A DNA stretch of 45,678 bases from Cellulomonas sp. (GCA_022013895.1 JAKLPK010000047.1:1-45678); one strand, 5' to 3'. Positions 16,467-24,769 are shown, counted from the stretch's first letter. Notes: generated from the sequence alone by a model not told the origin. Translations and numbers: made by a program.

Positions 16467-17603
16467 TCAGCCCTGCGGGCGCAGCGCCACCATCATCGCC
16501 TCGACCGCCAGCAGCGGGGCCACGTTCCCGGCCAGCCGGGTGCGGGCCTGGCCCACGGCATCCATCCGCCGCAGCGTCTGCTCGGGTGAGCTGCTCCCGG
16601 CCAGCTCCCGCACCAGATCGTCGTGCTGCGCGTTGACCAGGTCCACGCCGGCGGCCAGCTGCACCACGAGCACGTCCCGGAAGAGCGTGAGCAGGTCCAC
16701 CATCGAACGGTCCAGCACGTCGCGCTGGGCCCGGGTGGCCCGGCGCTTCTGGTCCTTCTCCAGATCGGTCACCTGCGAGCGCAATGCCGGCGGGAGCCGA
16801 TGCGCGCCCTCGGCCCCGAGCGACCGCAGCAGGTCCGCGCGTTCGGCCGCATCCCGTTCGGTGGTGGTCGCACCCGCCTCGGCCTGCGCCGTCTCGACCA
16901 GCTCACCCGCCGCCAGCACCGCGTCACCGACCCCGCGGATACGACCGGCCAGCGCCAGCACCGCCGATCTGCGGGCCCGCACCTGCGGGTCGCGCGCCAG
17001 CCGACGGGCGATCCCCACATGCGAACCTGCCGCCCGGGCCGCCGCGAGCGCCGCCTCAGGGTCCGCGCCGTCACGGGACACCAGCAGGGCGGCGACCGCC
17101 TCCACCGGGGGAACCCGGAGCGCCACCGGACGGCAGCGCGATCGGATGGTGACCAGCACATCTGCCGGGCTCGGCGCGCACAGCACCCAGACCGTGCGCG
17201 AGGCGGGCTCCTCCAGCGCCTTGAGCAGCACGTTGCCCGAGGCGTCGTTGAGCCGGTCCGCATCCTCGACCACGATGACCCGCCACCGTCCGCCCGACGG
17301 CGGCCGCTGCGCCAGCTGCACGAGCGGGCGGGTGTCGTCCACCCGCAGGAACAGCCCCTCGGTGGCCACCACCGTCACGTTCTCATGGGTGCCCTTGAGC
17401 ACCGTCCGGCACTGGTGGCACTCGCCGCACCCGCCGTCCGGGCACTGCAGGGCTGCCGCGAACGCCCGCGCCGCCGTCGACCGTCCGGAACCGGGCGGGC
17501 CGGTCAGCAGCCAGGCGTGCGTCATGGCCCGCGGGTCGGCGACGGCGCCGGCAAGCACCTGGACGGCAGGCTCCTGCCCGACGACCTCGTCCCAGACGCC
17601 CAT
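16467..17603 (-). CDS. holB: DNA polymerase III delta-prime subunit
   Basis: Clamp-loader subunit related to DnaX. The 378-aa product starts MGVWDEVVGQEPAVQVLAGA, has a Walker A-like GPPGSGRST, a zinc-binding CPDGGCGECHQC, IVVEDADRLNDASGNVLLKA (Walker B region) and the SRC motif in VTIRSRCRPV. The C-terminal helical domain (from about residue 230) completes the clamp-loader fold. GGGAGGT ends 4 nt before the ATG at 17603. The frame stays open upstream and contains a GTG overlapping the tmk stop (GTGA 17750-17747) that would add 49 residues without family similarity. Lies downstream of tmk, the usual actinobacterial tmk-holB pairing. Confidence 0.94.
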   Translation of the reverse strand: MGVWDEVVGQEPAVQVLAGAVADPRAMTHAWLLTGPPGSGRSTAARAFAAALQCPDGGCGECHQCRTVLKGTHENVTVVATEGLFLRVDDTRPLVQLAQRPPSGGRWRVIVVEDADRLNDASGNVLLKALEEPASRTVWVLCAPSPADVLVTIRSRCRPVALRVPPVEAVAALLVSRDGADPEAALAAARAAGSHVGIARRLARDPQVRARRSAVLALAGRIRGVGDAVLAAGELVETAQAEAGATTTERDAAERADLLRSLGAEGAHRLPPALRSQVTDLEKDQKRRATRAQRDVLDRSMVDLLTLFRDVLVVQLAAGVDLVNAQHDDLVRELAGSSSPEQTLRRMDAVGQARTRLAGNVAPLLAVEAMMVALRPQG

Positions 17604-17746
17604 CCCCACCTCCCGTCCCGGCCGGAACGTACCAGCGTCCGCCGACAGTGCGTCACCGCGGACGCCCGGCCCGTCGCCCGCCGGCACCGTAGGCGCCGCG
17701 AGCCCGGACGCCGGCATCTCGGCGCCCGCAATGCCGATGTCCGGGC

Positions 17747-18361
17747 TCACCGCTCCAGCAGCTGCCCGACCCTGGTCGCGACCGCCGCCGCCAGATCCTC
17801 GGCCGGCAACCGCGCGTCGAGCACGAGGAACCGCTGCGGGTCGCCCGCCGCCCGGTCCAGGAACGCCTGCCGGGTGATCGCGTGGAACTCGTCGCCGCCA
17901 CGCTCCAACCGGTCCGGCTCCCGGGTGATCCGCGCCAGCGCGGCCTCCGGGTCCAGGTCGAGCAGCACCGTGAGGTCCGGGAGCAGCCCGCCCGTCGCCC
18001 ACAGCGACAGCTGCTCGATGGTGTCAGCACCCAGTCCCCGTCCGACGCCCTGGTACGCCACCGAGGAGTCCAGGTACCGGTCGGTGATCACCACCTCACC
18101 GCGGGCCAGCGCGGGCCGCACGACCGAGGCGACATGGTGGGCGCGGTCCGTCGCGTACAGCAGGGCCTCGGTGCGCGGGTCGACATCCTCGCCGTGCAGC
18201 ACGGCGTCCCGCAGCACCTTCCCGAGCGCCGAGTCGCCCGGCTCGAAGGTGAGCAGCACGGTGCGGCCCTGCGCCGCCAACCAGTCGGCCAGTGCCCGGA
18301 CCTGGGTGGACTTGCCGGCGCCGTCGCCGCCCTCGAACGAGACGAAGATCCCGTCGCCCAC
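17747..18361 (-). CDS. tmk: Thymidylate kinase
   Basis: Phosphorylates dTMP to dTDP for DNA synthesis. The 204-aa product starts GTG with VGDGIFVSFEGGDGAGKSTQ (P-loop GGDGAGKST), then TFEPGDS, the DRYLDSSVAYQG thymidine-binding motif and a LID region around ITREPDRLERGG. Normal length. The GTG is 2 bp past the stop of the upstream oxidoreductase gene (18364), so it is translated as part of the same transcript. Genes topA, tmk and holB are commonly neighbours in actinobacteria; here a Gfo/Idh gene intervenes. Confidence 0.96.
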   Translation of the reverse strand: MGDGIFVSFEGGDGAGKSTQVRALADWLAAQGRTVLLTFEPGDSALGKVLRDAVLHGEDVDPRTEALLYATDRAHHVASVVRPALARGEVVITDRYLDSSVAYQGVGRGLGADTIEQLSLWATGGLLPDLTVLLDLDPEAALARITREPDRLERGGDEFHAITRQAFLDRAAGDPQRFLVLDARLPAEDLAAAVATRVGQLLER

Positions 18362-18363
18362 GC

Positions 18364-19374
18364 TCAGCGCTGCTCGCCGGGGTACGCCACCTTGATCTGG
18401 CGGCGCACCTCGTCCAGCGTGCCCATCACATCGAGCGTCGCCTGCCACGTCATCCGCTCGGACTGCGTCCTGCCCTCCGCGATGCAGCGGGACACCTCGG
18501 CGGCCTCGTACTGCAGCCCCTCGGTCACCGGCTGGTCGAAGGTCCAGCACCGTCCGTCACGCCGGGTGACCCGGAACGACGTGGGCCCGTAGAAGTCGCC
18601 GGCCACCCGCACATGCCCCTCGGTCCCGGAGATCGAGGACGTCGTCGGCGTCTTGGCCCACAACGTCGTGAACAGCGTGGCGAGCTGACGCGGACCGTAC
18701 TCGGCGATCACCGACACCTGACCGTCGACGTTCGTCTCGGTGAGCTGGCCGAGCGCGTGCACCGAGGCGGGGACCCCGAGGAAGTCGTGTGCCCAGGAGA
18801 TCGGGTACACCCCCAGGTCGAGCAGCGCGCCACCCGCCAGCTCGGGTGCGTACAGCCGGTGCTTCGGGTCGTAGGCGAAGAACTGGCCGTGGTCGGCGCG
18901 CAGGTTGACGATCTCACCGATCTCGCCGGCGTCGATGATCTGGTGCAGCGCTGCGACATGCGGCAGGAACCGCGTCCACATGGCCTCCATCACGAAGACA
19001 CCCGCTGCGGCAGCCGCGTCGAACACCTCCTGGGCCTCGGCGCGGTTGCGGGTGAACGCCTTCTCGACCAGCACATGCTTTCCGGCCCTGATGGCCTGCA
19101 GCGCGTGGGTGCGGTGCTCCGAGTGCGGGGTGGCGACGTAGACCACATCGACGTGCGGGTCCTCCACCAGGTCGCGGTAGGAGGTGTGCGCGGTCGGGAT
19201 GTGGTTGGCAGTGGCGAACCGCTCGGCCCGGTCCCGGTTGCGTGAGCCCACCGCCACCACCTGGGCGCGGGTGTGATACGCGACCGACTGGGCGAAATGA
19301 CCGGCGATCCCGCCGGCGCCGATGATGCCCCAGCGGATCGGAGGGGCGGTGCGCGGGTCCTCGGTGCGTGCCAT
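18364..19374 (-). CDS. Gfo/Idh/MocA family NAD(P)-dependent oxidoreductase
   Basis: A 336-aa dehydrogenase of the glucose-fructose oxidoreductase / myo-inositol dehydrogenase family. N-terminal Rossmann fold with IRWGIIGAGGIAGHFAQSVA, the conserved VYVATPHSEH segment and the catalytic-lysine motif VLVEKAFTRN; the C-terminal alpha/beta domain includes GGALLDLGVYPISWA. Substrate (a sugar, polyol or trans-dihydrodiol) is not determined. ATG 19374 chosen over the in-frame TTG at 19383; TAGGTT 7 nt upstream suggests a leaderless message. It probably drives tmk-holB as the first gene of that operon. Confidence 0.93.
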   Translation of the reverse strand: MARTEDPRTAPPIRWGIIGAGGIAGHFAQSVAYHTRAQVVAVGSRNRDRAERFATANHIPTAHTSYRDLVEDPHVDVVYVATPHSEHRTHALQAIRAGKHVLVEKAFTRNRAEAQEVFDAAAAAGVFVMEAMWTRFLPHVAALHQIIDAGEIGEIVNLRADHGQFFAYDPKHRLYAPELAGGALLDLGVYPISWAHDFLGVPASVHALGQLTETNVDGQVSVIAEYGPRQLATLFTTLWAKTPTTSSISGTEGHVRVAGDFYGPTSFRVTRRDGRCWTFDQPVTEGLQYEAAEVSRCIAEGRTQSERMTWQATLDVMGTLDEVRRQIKVAYPGEQR

Positions 19375-19381
19375 GGCGCCC

Positions 19382-19387
19382 AACCTA
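19382..19387 (-). promoter_or_regulatory. Putative -10 of leaderless Gfo/Idh-tmk-holB promoter
   Basis: TAGGTT on the minus strand, 7 nt before the ATG at 19374. Confidence 0.45.
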
Positions 19388-19462
19388 GTGGCGCCACGAG
19401 GCGGTGTCGCGGGCCCCGCCCAGGACCTCGCGCCGCCGCGGCCCGATTCGGCTGACCGGCGG

Positions 19463-19506
19463 GGAGTCGGCCGACATCTCGGCCGAGCTTGCGTCGGATG
19501 GCCGAG
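19463..19506 (+). repeat. Dispersed intergenic repeat, copy B
   Basis: Aligns over 44 bp with 7529-7572: core TCGGCYSACATCTCRGCCGA, then a 13-bp middle, then GGCCGAG. The middle contains CTTGCGTCG, the reverse complement of CGACGCAAG in copy A. It lies in the 180-bp gap between topA and the Gfo/Idh gene. Confidence 0.55.
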
Positions 19507-19554
19507 TTCGCGGTGTGCCGGCGCGGCCTCCTGCCAGCCCGGGCCGGGCGGGGG

Positions 19555-22254
19555 TCAGGCCTTGGCGGCGGCCTTCTTGCGGGGGGCGGGGGCGCGTCGT
19601 GCCGGGGTCTTCTTCTTCGCCGGGCCGGCCGCGCGCTTCTCGGCGAGCAGCTCGACAGCCTGCTCGGGAGTGATCGACTCCGGTGTGGTGTCCCGCGGCA
19701 GGGTCCGGTTGGTCACGCCGTCGGTCACGTACGGGCCGAACCGGCCGTCCTTGACCACGATCGGCTTACCGCTCGTCGGATCGTCGCCCAGCTCGCGCAG
19801 CGGGGGCGTCGCGGTCTGGCCGCGGCCACGTTTGGGCTGGGCGTAGATCGCGAGCGCCTCGTCGAGGGTCACCGTGAACAGCTGTTCCTCGGAGGCCAGC
19901 GTCCGGGAGTCGGTGCCCCTCTTCAGGTAGGGCCCGTAGCGGCCGTTCTGCGCCGTGATCTGCACGCCCTCAGCATCCACCCCGACCACGCGCGGCAGCG
20001 ACAGCAGCCGCAGCGCATCGTCGAGGGTGACCGTGCTCAGCGACATCTCCTTGAACAGCGAGGCCGTACGCGGTTTGGGCGCCGCCGCCAACGCCCGCTT
20101 ACGGGCCGCGGCGCTCAGCGACGGGTCGAGCTCCGGCTCGGGCAGCAGCTCGGTGACGTACGGCCCGTACCGGCCGGTGCGCGCCACGATCTGGGTGCCC
20201 GTCGACGGATCGGTGCCGAGCACCTGATCGCCCTCGGGCTGGGTGGCCAGCAGCTCACGCGCCTTGTCGACCGTGAGCTCGTCGGGGGCCAGGTCCTCGG
20301 GCACCGACGCACGCTGCGGCTCCTCCGAGCCGGGGGCCGGCGGAGCCTCGAGGTACGGCCCGTACCGGCCGACCCGCAGGGTGATGCCGTCGCCGATCGC
20401 GATGGAGTTGACCTCGCGGGCGTCGATCTCGCCGAGGTTCGCGACCAGGCCGTGCAGCCCGCCGGCCGCACCGGACCCGGCGTCCGAACCGAAGTAGAAC
20501 TGCCCCAACCAGTCCGTCCGACCGCGCTCACCGGCCGCGATCTGGTCGAGGTCCAGCTCCATCTCGGCGGTGAAGTCGTAGTCCACGAGCTGGGAGAAGT
20601 TCTCCTCCAGCAGCCGGGTCACGGCGAACGCCAACCAGGACGGTACGAGCGCCTGGCCGCGGCCGGTCACGTACCCGCGGTCCTGGATGGTGGAGATGGT
20701 CGCGGCATACGTCGAGGGACGTCCGATGCCGCGCTCCTCGAGCGCCTTGACCAGGGACGCCTCGGTGAACCGCGGCGGCGGGGACGTGCGGTGCGCCTCG
20801 GCGGTCAGCGCGGAGGCCGTGACCGGGTCGCCCGCGGTCATCGCCGGCAGCCGCGAGTCATCGGCGTTGTCGTCGTACCGGGAGACGTCCCGACCCTCTT
20901 CGTACGCGGCCAGGAACCCGCGGAACGTGATGACGGTGCCGGAGGCGGAGAACACCGCCTCCTGCCCGGAACCGGACACCGTGGCCGCCAGTCGCACGGA
21001 CGCGGTCTGCCCGCGGGCGTCGGCCATCTGCGAGGCCACCGTGCGCTTCCAGACCAGCTCGTACAGCTTGAACTGGTCACCGGTCAGCTCGCGCGCCACC
21101 TGGGCGGGGGTGCGGAAGTGGTCACCGGCGGGACGGATCGCCTCGTGCGCCTCCTGGGCGCCCTTGGCCTTCGAGGTGTAGAGCCGCGGGGAGTCCGGCA
21201 CGTACTCGGCGCCGTACAGCTCGGCGGCCTGACGGCGCGCGGCGTCGATCGCCTGCGTCGAGAGCACCGGCGAGTCGGTCCGCATGTAGGTGATGTAGCC
21301 GTTCTCGTACAGCGACTGGGCGGTGCGCATCGTCTGCCGCGCGCTCATCCGCAGCTTGCGGCTCGCCTCCTGCTGGAGCGTGGAGGTGGTGAACGGCGCC
21401 GCCGGACGACGCGTGTACGGCTTGGTGTCCAGCGACTGCACGACGAATGCCGAACCCGCGAGCCCGTCGACAACACCCTGCGCGTCGTGCGCGCTCAGGT
21501 GCACGACGGCGCGACCGGTGAGCACCCCGCGGTCGTCGAAGTCCCGACCCGTCGCGACCCGCCGGCCGCCCAGACCGGTGAGCCGTGCCGCGAAGGACGG
21601 CTCGTCCGGTTCGGCCACCGCGAAGGTGCCGACGACATCGCCGTAGTCGGCGGCGACGAACGCCATCCGCTCACGCTCACGTTCGACCACGAGCCTGGTC
21701 GCCACGGACTGCACCCGTCCGGCGGACAGGCCCTGACGCACCTTGCGCCACAGTACGGGCGAGACCTCGTAGCCGTAGAGCCGATCCAGGATGCGCCGGG
21801 TCTCCTGGGCGTCGACCAGCCGTTCGTCGATCTGCCGGGTCTGGGTCAACGCCCGGGTGATGGCCTCACGGGTGATCTCGTGGAAGACCATGCGCTTGAC
21901 CGGGACCTTGGGCTTGAGCTCCTGCTCCAGGTGCCAGGCGATGGCCTCGCCCTCGCGGTCCTCATCGGTCGCGAGGAAGAGCTCGTCGGCGCCCTTGAGG
22001 AGCTTCTTCAGCTCCGCGACCTTCTTCTTCTTGTCCGCATCGACCACGTAGTACGGGGCGAACCCGTTGTCCACGTCGACGGCGAACTTGCCGAAGGGGC
22101 CCTTCTTCATCTCGGCCGGCAGCTCGGACGGCTGCGGCAGGTCACGGATGTGGCCGACGCTGGCCTCGACGTCGTAGTCGTCGCCCAGGTACCCGGCGAT
22201 CGTCCGCGCCTTGGCCGGCGACTCCACGATCACCAGCTTGCGTCCTGCTGCCAT
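19555..22254 (-). CDS. topA: DNA topoisomerase I
   Basis: Type IA topoisomerase that relaxes negative supercoils. The 899-aa product begins MAAGRKLVIVESPAKARTIA (Toprim domain), has LATDEDREGEAIAWHL with the acidic metal triad, and active-site Tyr323 in GYITYMRTDSP. No four-Cys zinc fingers; instead the C-terminal part has four repeats carrying GRYGPY or GRFGPY (around 575, 660, 760 and 825), as in other actinobacterial TopA, and a basic tail rich in Lys, Ala and Pro. ATG 22254 is preferred to ATG 22263 because GGAGG (22269-22265) is 10 nt from the former and only 1 nt from the latter. Confidence 0.96.
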   Translation of the reverse strand: MAAGRKLVIVESPAKARTIAGYLGDDYDVEASVGHIRDLPQPSELPAEMKKGPFGKFAVDVDNGFAPYYVVDADKKKKVAELKKLLKGADELFLATDEDREGEAIAWHLEQELKPKVPVKRMVFHEITREAITRALTQTRQIDERLVDAQETRRILDRLYGYEVSPVLWRKVRQGLSAGRVQSVATRLVVERERERMAFVAADYGDVVGTFAVAEPDEPSFAARLTGLGGRRVATGRDFDDRGVLTGRAVVHLSAHDAQGVVDGLAGSAFVVQSLDTKPYTRRPAAPFTTSTLQQEASRKLRMSARQTMRTAQSLYENGYITYMRTDSPVLSTQAIDAARRQAAELYGAEYVPDSPRLYTSKAKGAQEAHEAIRPAGDHFRTPAQVARELTGDQFKLYELVWKRTVASQMADARGQTASVRLAATVSGSGQEAVFSASGTVITFRGFLAAYEEGRDVSRYDDNADDSRLPAMTAGDPVTASALTAEAHRTSPPPRFTEASLVKALEERGIGRPSTYAATISTIQDRGYVTGRGQALVPSWLAFAVTRLLEENFSQLVDYDFTAEMELDLDQIAAGERGRTDWLGQFYFGSDAGSGAAGGLHGLVANLGEIDAREVNSIAIGDGITLRVGRYGPYLEAPPAPGSEEPQRASVPEDLAPDELTVDKARELLATQPEGDQVLGTDPSTGTQIVARTGRYGPYVTELLPEPELDPSLSAAARKRALAAAPKPRTASLFKEMSLSTVTLDDALRLLSLPRVVGVDAEGVQITAQNGRYGPYLKRGTDSRTLASEEQLFTVTLDEALAIYAQPKRGRGQTATPPLRELGDDPTSGKPIVVKDGRFGPYVTDGVTNRTLPRDTTPESITPEQAVELLAEKRAAGPAKKKTPARRAPAPRKKAAAKA

Positions 22255-22273
22255 CAGCTCCATGCCTCCACAA

Positions 22274-22302
22274 CCGAGGGTGCCCTCGGGGAGCGCACTC
22301 TA
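22274..22302 (-). promoter_or_regulatory. topA -10 box and leader hairpin
   Basis: TAGAGT at 22302-22297 (minus strand) is a good -10; CTGACG at 22325-22320 with 17-bp spacing is a fair -35 and overlaps the stop of the PAP2 gene. The leader that follows contains CCGAGGG-TG-CCCTCGG (22274-22289), a 7-bp inverted repeat just before the ribosome site GGAGG (22265-22269). This could be an operator or a leader hairpin affecting translation. Confidence 0.45.
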
Positions 22303-22321
22303 CGCACCCGCCCGGCCCTCG

Positions 22322-23242
22322 TCAGTGTCGGCGCTGTGCGGATCCTGCACGCGAGCCGTCCCCAGACGGTGTCGCGGTCCTCTCGACGACGTCACGCACC
22401 CAGGCGGCCAGCGCCGTCGCAAGAGCCGCAGCCGACGCGATCGCGAGCACCGCACCGGTCAGCGCCCGGTGCTGCGCGGCCACGTCCGACGATGCCCCGG
22501 AACCGGCCAGCGGCACGAGGTCGACCGCAGCCACCACCCCCGCGACCAGGCCGGCGACCACCAGCAGCAGCAGCGGCACGTCCCACCACCGGGCGGGCCG
22601 CCGGCTCGCGGGTGGGCGTTCGACCAGCACCGACGCCGCGCACCCGAACGCCGCCGCGGCGAGCACCACGCACAGCCCCCCGAACGCGTCCGAGGGCCGG
22701 TGGTCCCCCGAGAGAACGGTCGCAACCCCGACCGCCGCCGACCAGAGCGCTGCCAGCACCGCCATCGACGGCCGCACCCGCGCCGGCACCACGAGGACGA
22801 GCGCCACCGCGACCGAGGCCGCCGCGATCGTGTGCCCGCTCGGGCCGCTGTTGCCGTAGACGGTCCCGTCGGCGAGCACCGCGGAGCTCAACAGATCGTG
22901 CTTGAGCACCCGTCCGGCACCGTTCGCCGCGACGACCACCGCGACCGCGAGCGCAGCAGCCACCCAGCGCCGCCGCACCAGCGCCACGAGCACCGCCAGC
23001 GCGAGCCCGGCGACGATCAGCCGGTTGGTCATCAGCCCCAGCAGGCTCCCGGCCGCCTGCGACCAGCGCGCCGGCACCACCTCCGAGGTCACGAGCGCCT
23101 CGAGCTGCCGCCCGCCCGGGCTCTGCACCCCGACCCGCCAGGCCGCCCAGACACCGAGGGCCCCCACCACACCCGCGGCCAGGGCGAACGCCGCGGCCCG
23201 CAGCCGGGGCCCGAGGGGGACGGTCGCAGCGGCGGCAGGCAC
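22322..23242 (-). CDS. PAP2 superfamily membrane phosphatase (paralog 1)
   Basis: A 306-aa integral membrane protein with about seven transmembrane helices and the lipid-phosphatase signature: KHDLLSSAVLADGT in motif 1 position (weak, no KxxxxxxRP), PSGHT in motif 2 (SGPSGHTIAAA) and SGDHRPSDAFGG in motif 3. Members dephosphorylate lipid phosphates such as undecaprenyl pyrophosphate or phosphatidylglycerol phosphate on the outer face of the membrane. Motif 1 is poorer than in the next gene, so activity is less sure. GTG 23242 is preceded by TACCGT at 6 nt (leaderless). A C-terminal helix pair beyond the PAP2 core is unusual and shared with the neighbour. Confidence 0.85.
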   Translation of the reverse strand: MPAAAATVPLGPRLRAAAFALAAGVVGALGVWAAWRVGVQSPGGRQLEALVTSEVVPARWSQAAGSLLGLMTNRLIVAGLALAVLVALVRRRWVAAALAVAVVVAANGAGRVLKHDLLSSAVLADGTVYGNSGPSGHTIAAASVAVALVLVVPARVRPSMAVLAALWSAAVGVATVLSGDHRPSDAFGGLCVVLAAAAFGCAASVLVERPPASRRPARWWDVPLLLLVVAGLVAGVVAAVDLVPLAGSGASSDVAAQHRALTGAVLAIASAAALATALAAWVRDVVERTATPSGDGSRAGSAQRRH

Positions 23243-23248
23243 GGTCCG

Positions 23249-23254
23249 ACGGTA
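23249..23254 (-). promoter_or_regulatory. Putative -10 of leaderless PAP2 promoter
   Basis: TACCGT on the minus strand, 6 nt before the GTG at 23242. Confidence 0.4.
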
Positions 23255-23263
23255 CCGGTCGCC

Positions 23264-24286
23264 TCAGCGCTCGTCCGCCGGTGCGCCGTTCGGGTCCCGG
23301 GGAACGTCCCAGGCCCGCCCGACGGCCTCCCGCAACGCGAGCTGGACGGCGAACCCGAAGGCGCACGCCGCACCGATCGCGGCCACCCCGGCCCCGTAGG
23401 CCACCAGCTGCCCCTTGGTCCCCGGGACGCCCGAACCGCCCGCCAGTGCACCGAACGCCACTGCAGCGACCGCGGCGCCGACCACCCCGACCACGACGAG
23501 CACCGCCTGCGCCGTTCCCGCACCCCGCCGCCGGCCCCCGTCGGCCGCCACCGCAGGCAGGGCCGCGGTCACCGTCGGTGCGGCGCCGGGCGACAGCACC
23601 ATGAGCGCGCAGGCGAGCGCGAACCAGGCCGTCACCACCAGGACCGCTGCCACCACGTCCGACGGCCGGTGCCACTGCCCGATGAGCGTGGACCATCCCG
23701 TCGCGAACGTGTAGCCGGCGCCCAGCACCGCGACCCAGGGCCGGGCGCGCGGCGTCACCACGAACAGCAGGGCGGCCGATGCGGATGCCGCAGCCGTGGT
23801 GTGCCCGCTCGGCAAGGTGTTGGCCGCCTGTCCCCACCCGAGCGACGGCCGGTCGAGCACCAGGTACTTGAGCACCTGGGTGCTCAGGTTGGCCCCTGCC
23901 ATCAGGACCGCGACCTGCACCGCCATCCGCCAGCGACGGCGCAGGACGGCGATCGCCATCGTCGCGGCGAGCACCGCCGCCACGTAGCCGATCGACACCG
24001 GGTCGAGCACCCGTTCGGCGTACTGCCACAGCCGGGTGCGACCGTGCAGCGCGCCGATGAGCGCGAGCTGGTCGAGCCGCTGGCCCCACGCGTTCTGCAC
24101 GAAGACCCGCCAGGACACCCAGACCCCACCGGCGCACAGCGCCGCGACCGCGAGCGCACCCACCAGCACCCGCAGGTTCAGGGTGCCTACCGCGCGCCGG
24201 ACCATCCGCCCACGGTAGGTCACGGTCACGGTCACGGACCGGTCCGGTACGCGCCGCGCGTCGACCAGCTGCGGCGCGGACCTCAT
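23264..24286 (-). CDS. PAP2 superfamily membrane phosphatase (paralog 2)
   Basis: A 340-aa membrane protein with the same layout as paralog 1. Motifs: KYLVLDRPSLG (motif 1), NTLPSGHTTAAA (motif 2) and GQWHRPSDVVAA (motif 3), all well formed, so this one is likely active. Shared N-terminal WxSWRVFVQNxxGQRLDQLAL resembles WAAWRVGVQSPGGRQLEAL of paralog 1, showing a tandem duplication. The start is placed at ATG 24286, 4 bp after the STAS gene stop (coupled translation); ATG 24205 (MVRRAVGTLNLRV) is a credible alternative directly before the first membrane helix. Confidence 0.87.
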   Translation of the reverse strand: MRSAPQLVDARRVPDRSVTVTVTYRGRMVRRAVGTLNLRVLVGALAVAALCAGGVWVSWRVFVQNAWGQRLDQLALIGALHGRTRLWQYAERVLDPVSIGYVAAVLAATMAIAVLRRRWRMAVQVAVLMAGANLSTQVLKYLVLDRPSLGWGQAANTLPSGHTTAAASASAALLFVVTPRARPWVAVLGAGYTFATGWSTLIGQWHRPSDVVAAVLVVTAWFALACALMVLSPGAAPTVTAALPAVAADGGRRRGAGTAQAVLVVVGVVGAAVAAVAFGALAGGSGVPGTKGQLVAYGAGVAAIGAACAFGFAVQLALREAVGRAWDVPRDPNGAPADER

Positions 24287-24289
24287 CAC

Positions 24290-24619
24290 TCACACCACGA
24301 CGGGCTCACCCGAGGGCACGACCACGGCGTGGACGCACTCGTCCAGTGCGAGCCGGGCCTGCGCGTCGGCGTTGATGCACAGCAGGCAGCCGCCCCGGGA
24401 CTCCAGATCGGCCGCCGCCGCGTCGATCACCTCCGCCGCGGCGGACGATCGCAGCTGCACCGCCTGCAGATCGAGCACGACGAGCGACGCGCAGGCCGAC
24501 AACGCGTCGAGCAGGGCGCGAAGCCGACCGACGTCCGCGCGGCCGAACGAACCCGCCGGACGAACCTGCGCCGTCAGCCACGTGGGGCTGGTGTCGGGCA
24601 ATGCCAACGTCGTGGTCAT
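24290..24619 (-). CDS. STAS-domain protein (anti-sigma-factor-antagonist-like)
   Basis: A 109-aa single-domain protein with the STAS pattern: beta strand TAQVRPAGSFGRADVGRLRA, then SLVVLDLQAVQLRSSAAAEVIDAAAADLESRGGCLLCINADAQA. In anti-sigma antagonists of the SpoIIAA type a phosphorylatable Ser lies in DLSxxxxxDSSG; here the matching stretch is DLQAVQLRSSA, so a Ser is present but the context is degenerate. No anti-sigma kinase is nearby. GAGGAGG lies 5 nt before the ATG. First gene of a minus-strand series with the PAP2 genes, divergent from the response regulator. Confidence 0.75.
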   Translation of the reverse strand: MTTTLALPDTSPTWLTAQVRPAGSFGRADVGRLRALLDALSACASLVVLDLQAVQLRSSAAAEVIDAAAADLESRGGCLLCINADAQARLALDECVHAVVVPSGEPVVV

Positions 24620-24658
24620 CGGTCCTCCTCGGGCGGGCAGGGTGCCAGCGCACCGCGC

Positions 24659-24740
24659 TCACCTGTGATGCATCTGGAGACTGTCGAGGAGAGTGCTGAG
24701 CCCGGGTGAACCTGTGTGCCACTCAGGTGATTCACAGATA
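24659..24740. promoter_or_regulatory. Cluster of TCACAGGT-like sites upstream of response regulator
   Basis: The 162-bp divergent gap holds several related sites: TCACCTGTGA (24659-24668, nearly palindromic), GGGTGAACCTGTG (24704-24716), TCAGGTGATTCACAG (24723-24737). On either strand they read CACAGGT(T)CA or TCACAG, resembling the direct TCACAG repeats bound by mycobacterial PhoP-type regulators. They sit 45-125 bp before the regulator gene, a position suited to autoregulation (inference). Confidence 0.4.
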
Positions 24741-24769
24741 TCCGCCAGCGGGCCCTCAGGGCAGGCGCA

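Noticed and set aside
19489-22905. 1138-codon open frame on the plus strand opposite topA
   Set aside because: It is antisense to a clear topA gene, Arg/Gly/Pro/His-rich without motifs, and arises from the GC bias of the opposite strand.
22211-24709. 832-codon plus-strand open frame opposite the PAP2 and STAS genes
   Set aside because: Composition is Arg/His/Pro-rich, there is no ribosome site, and the minus strand holds recognisable proteins.
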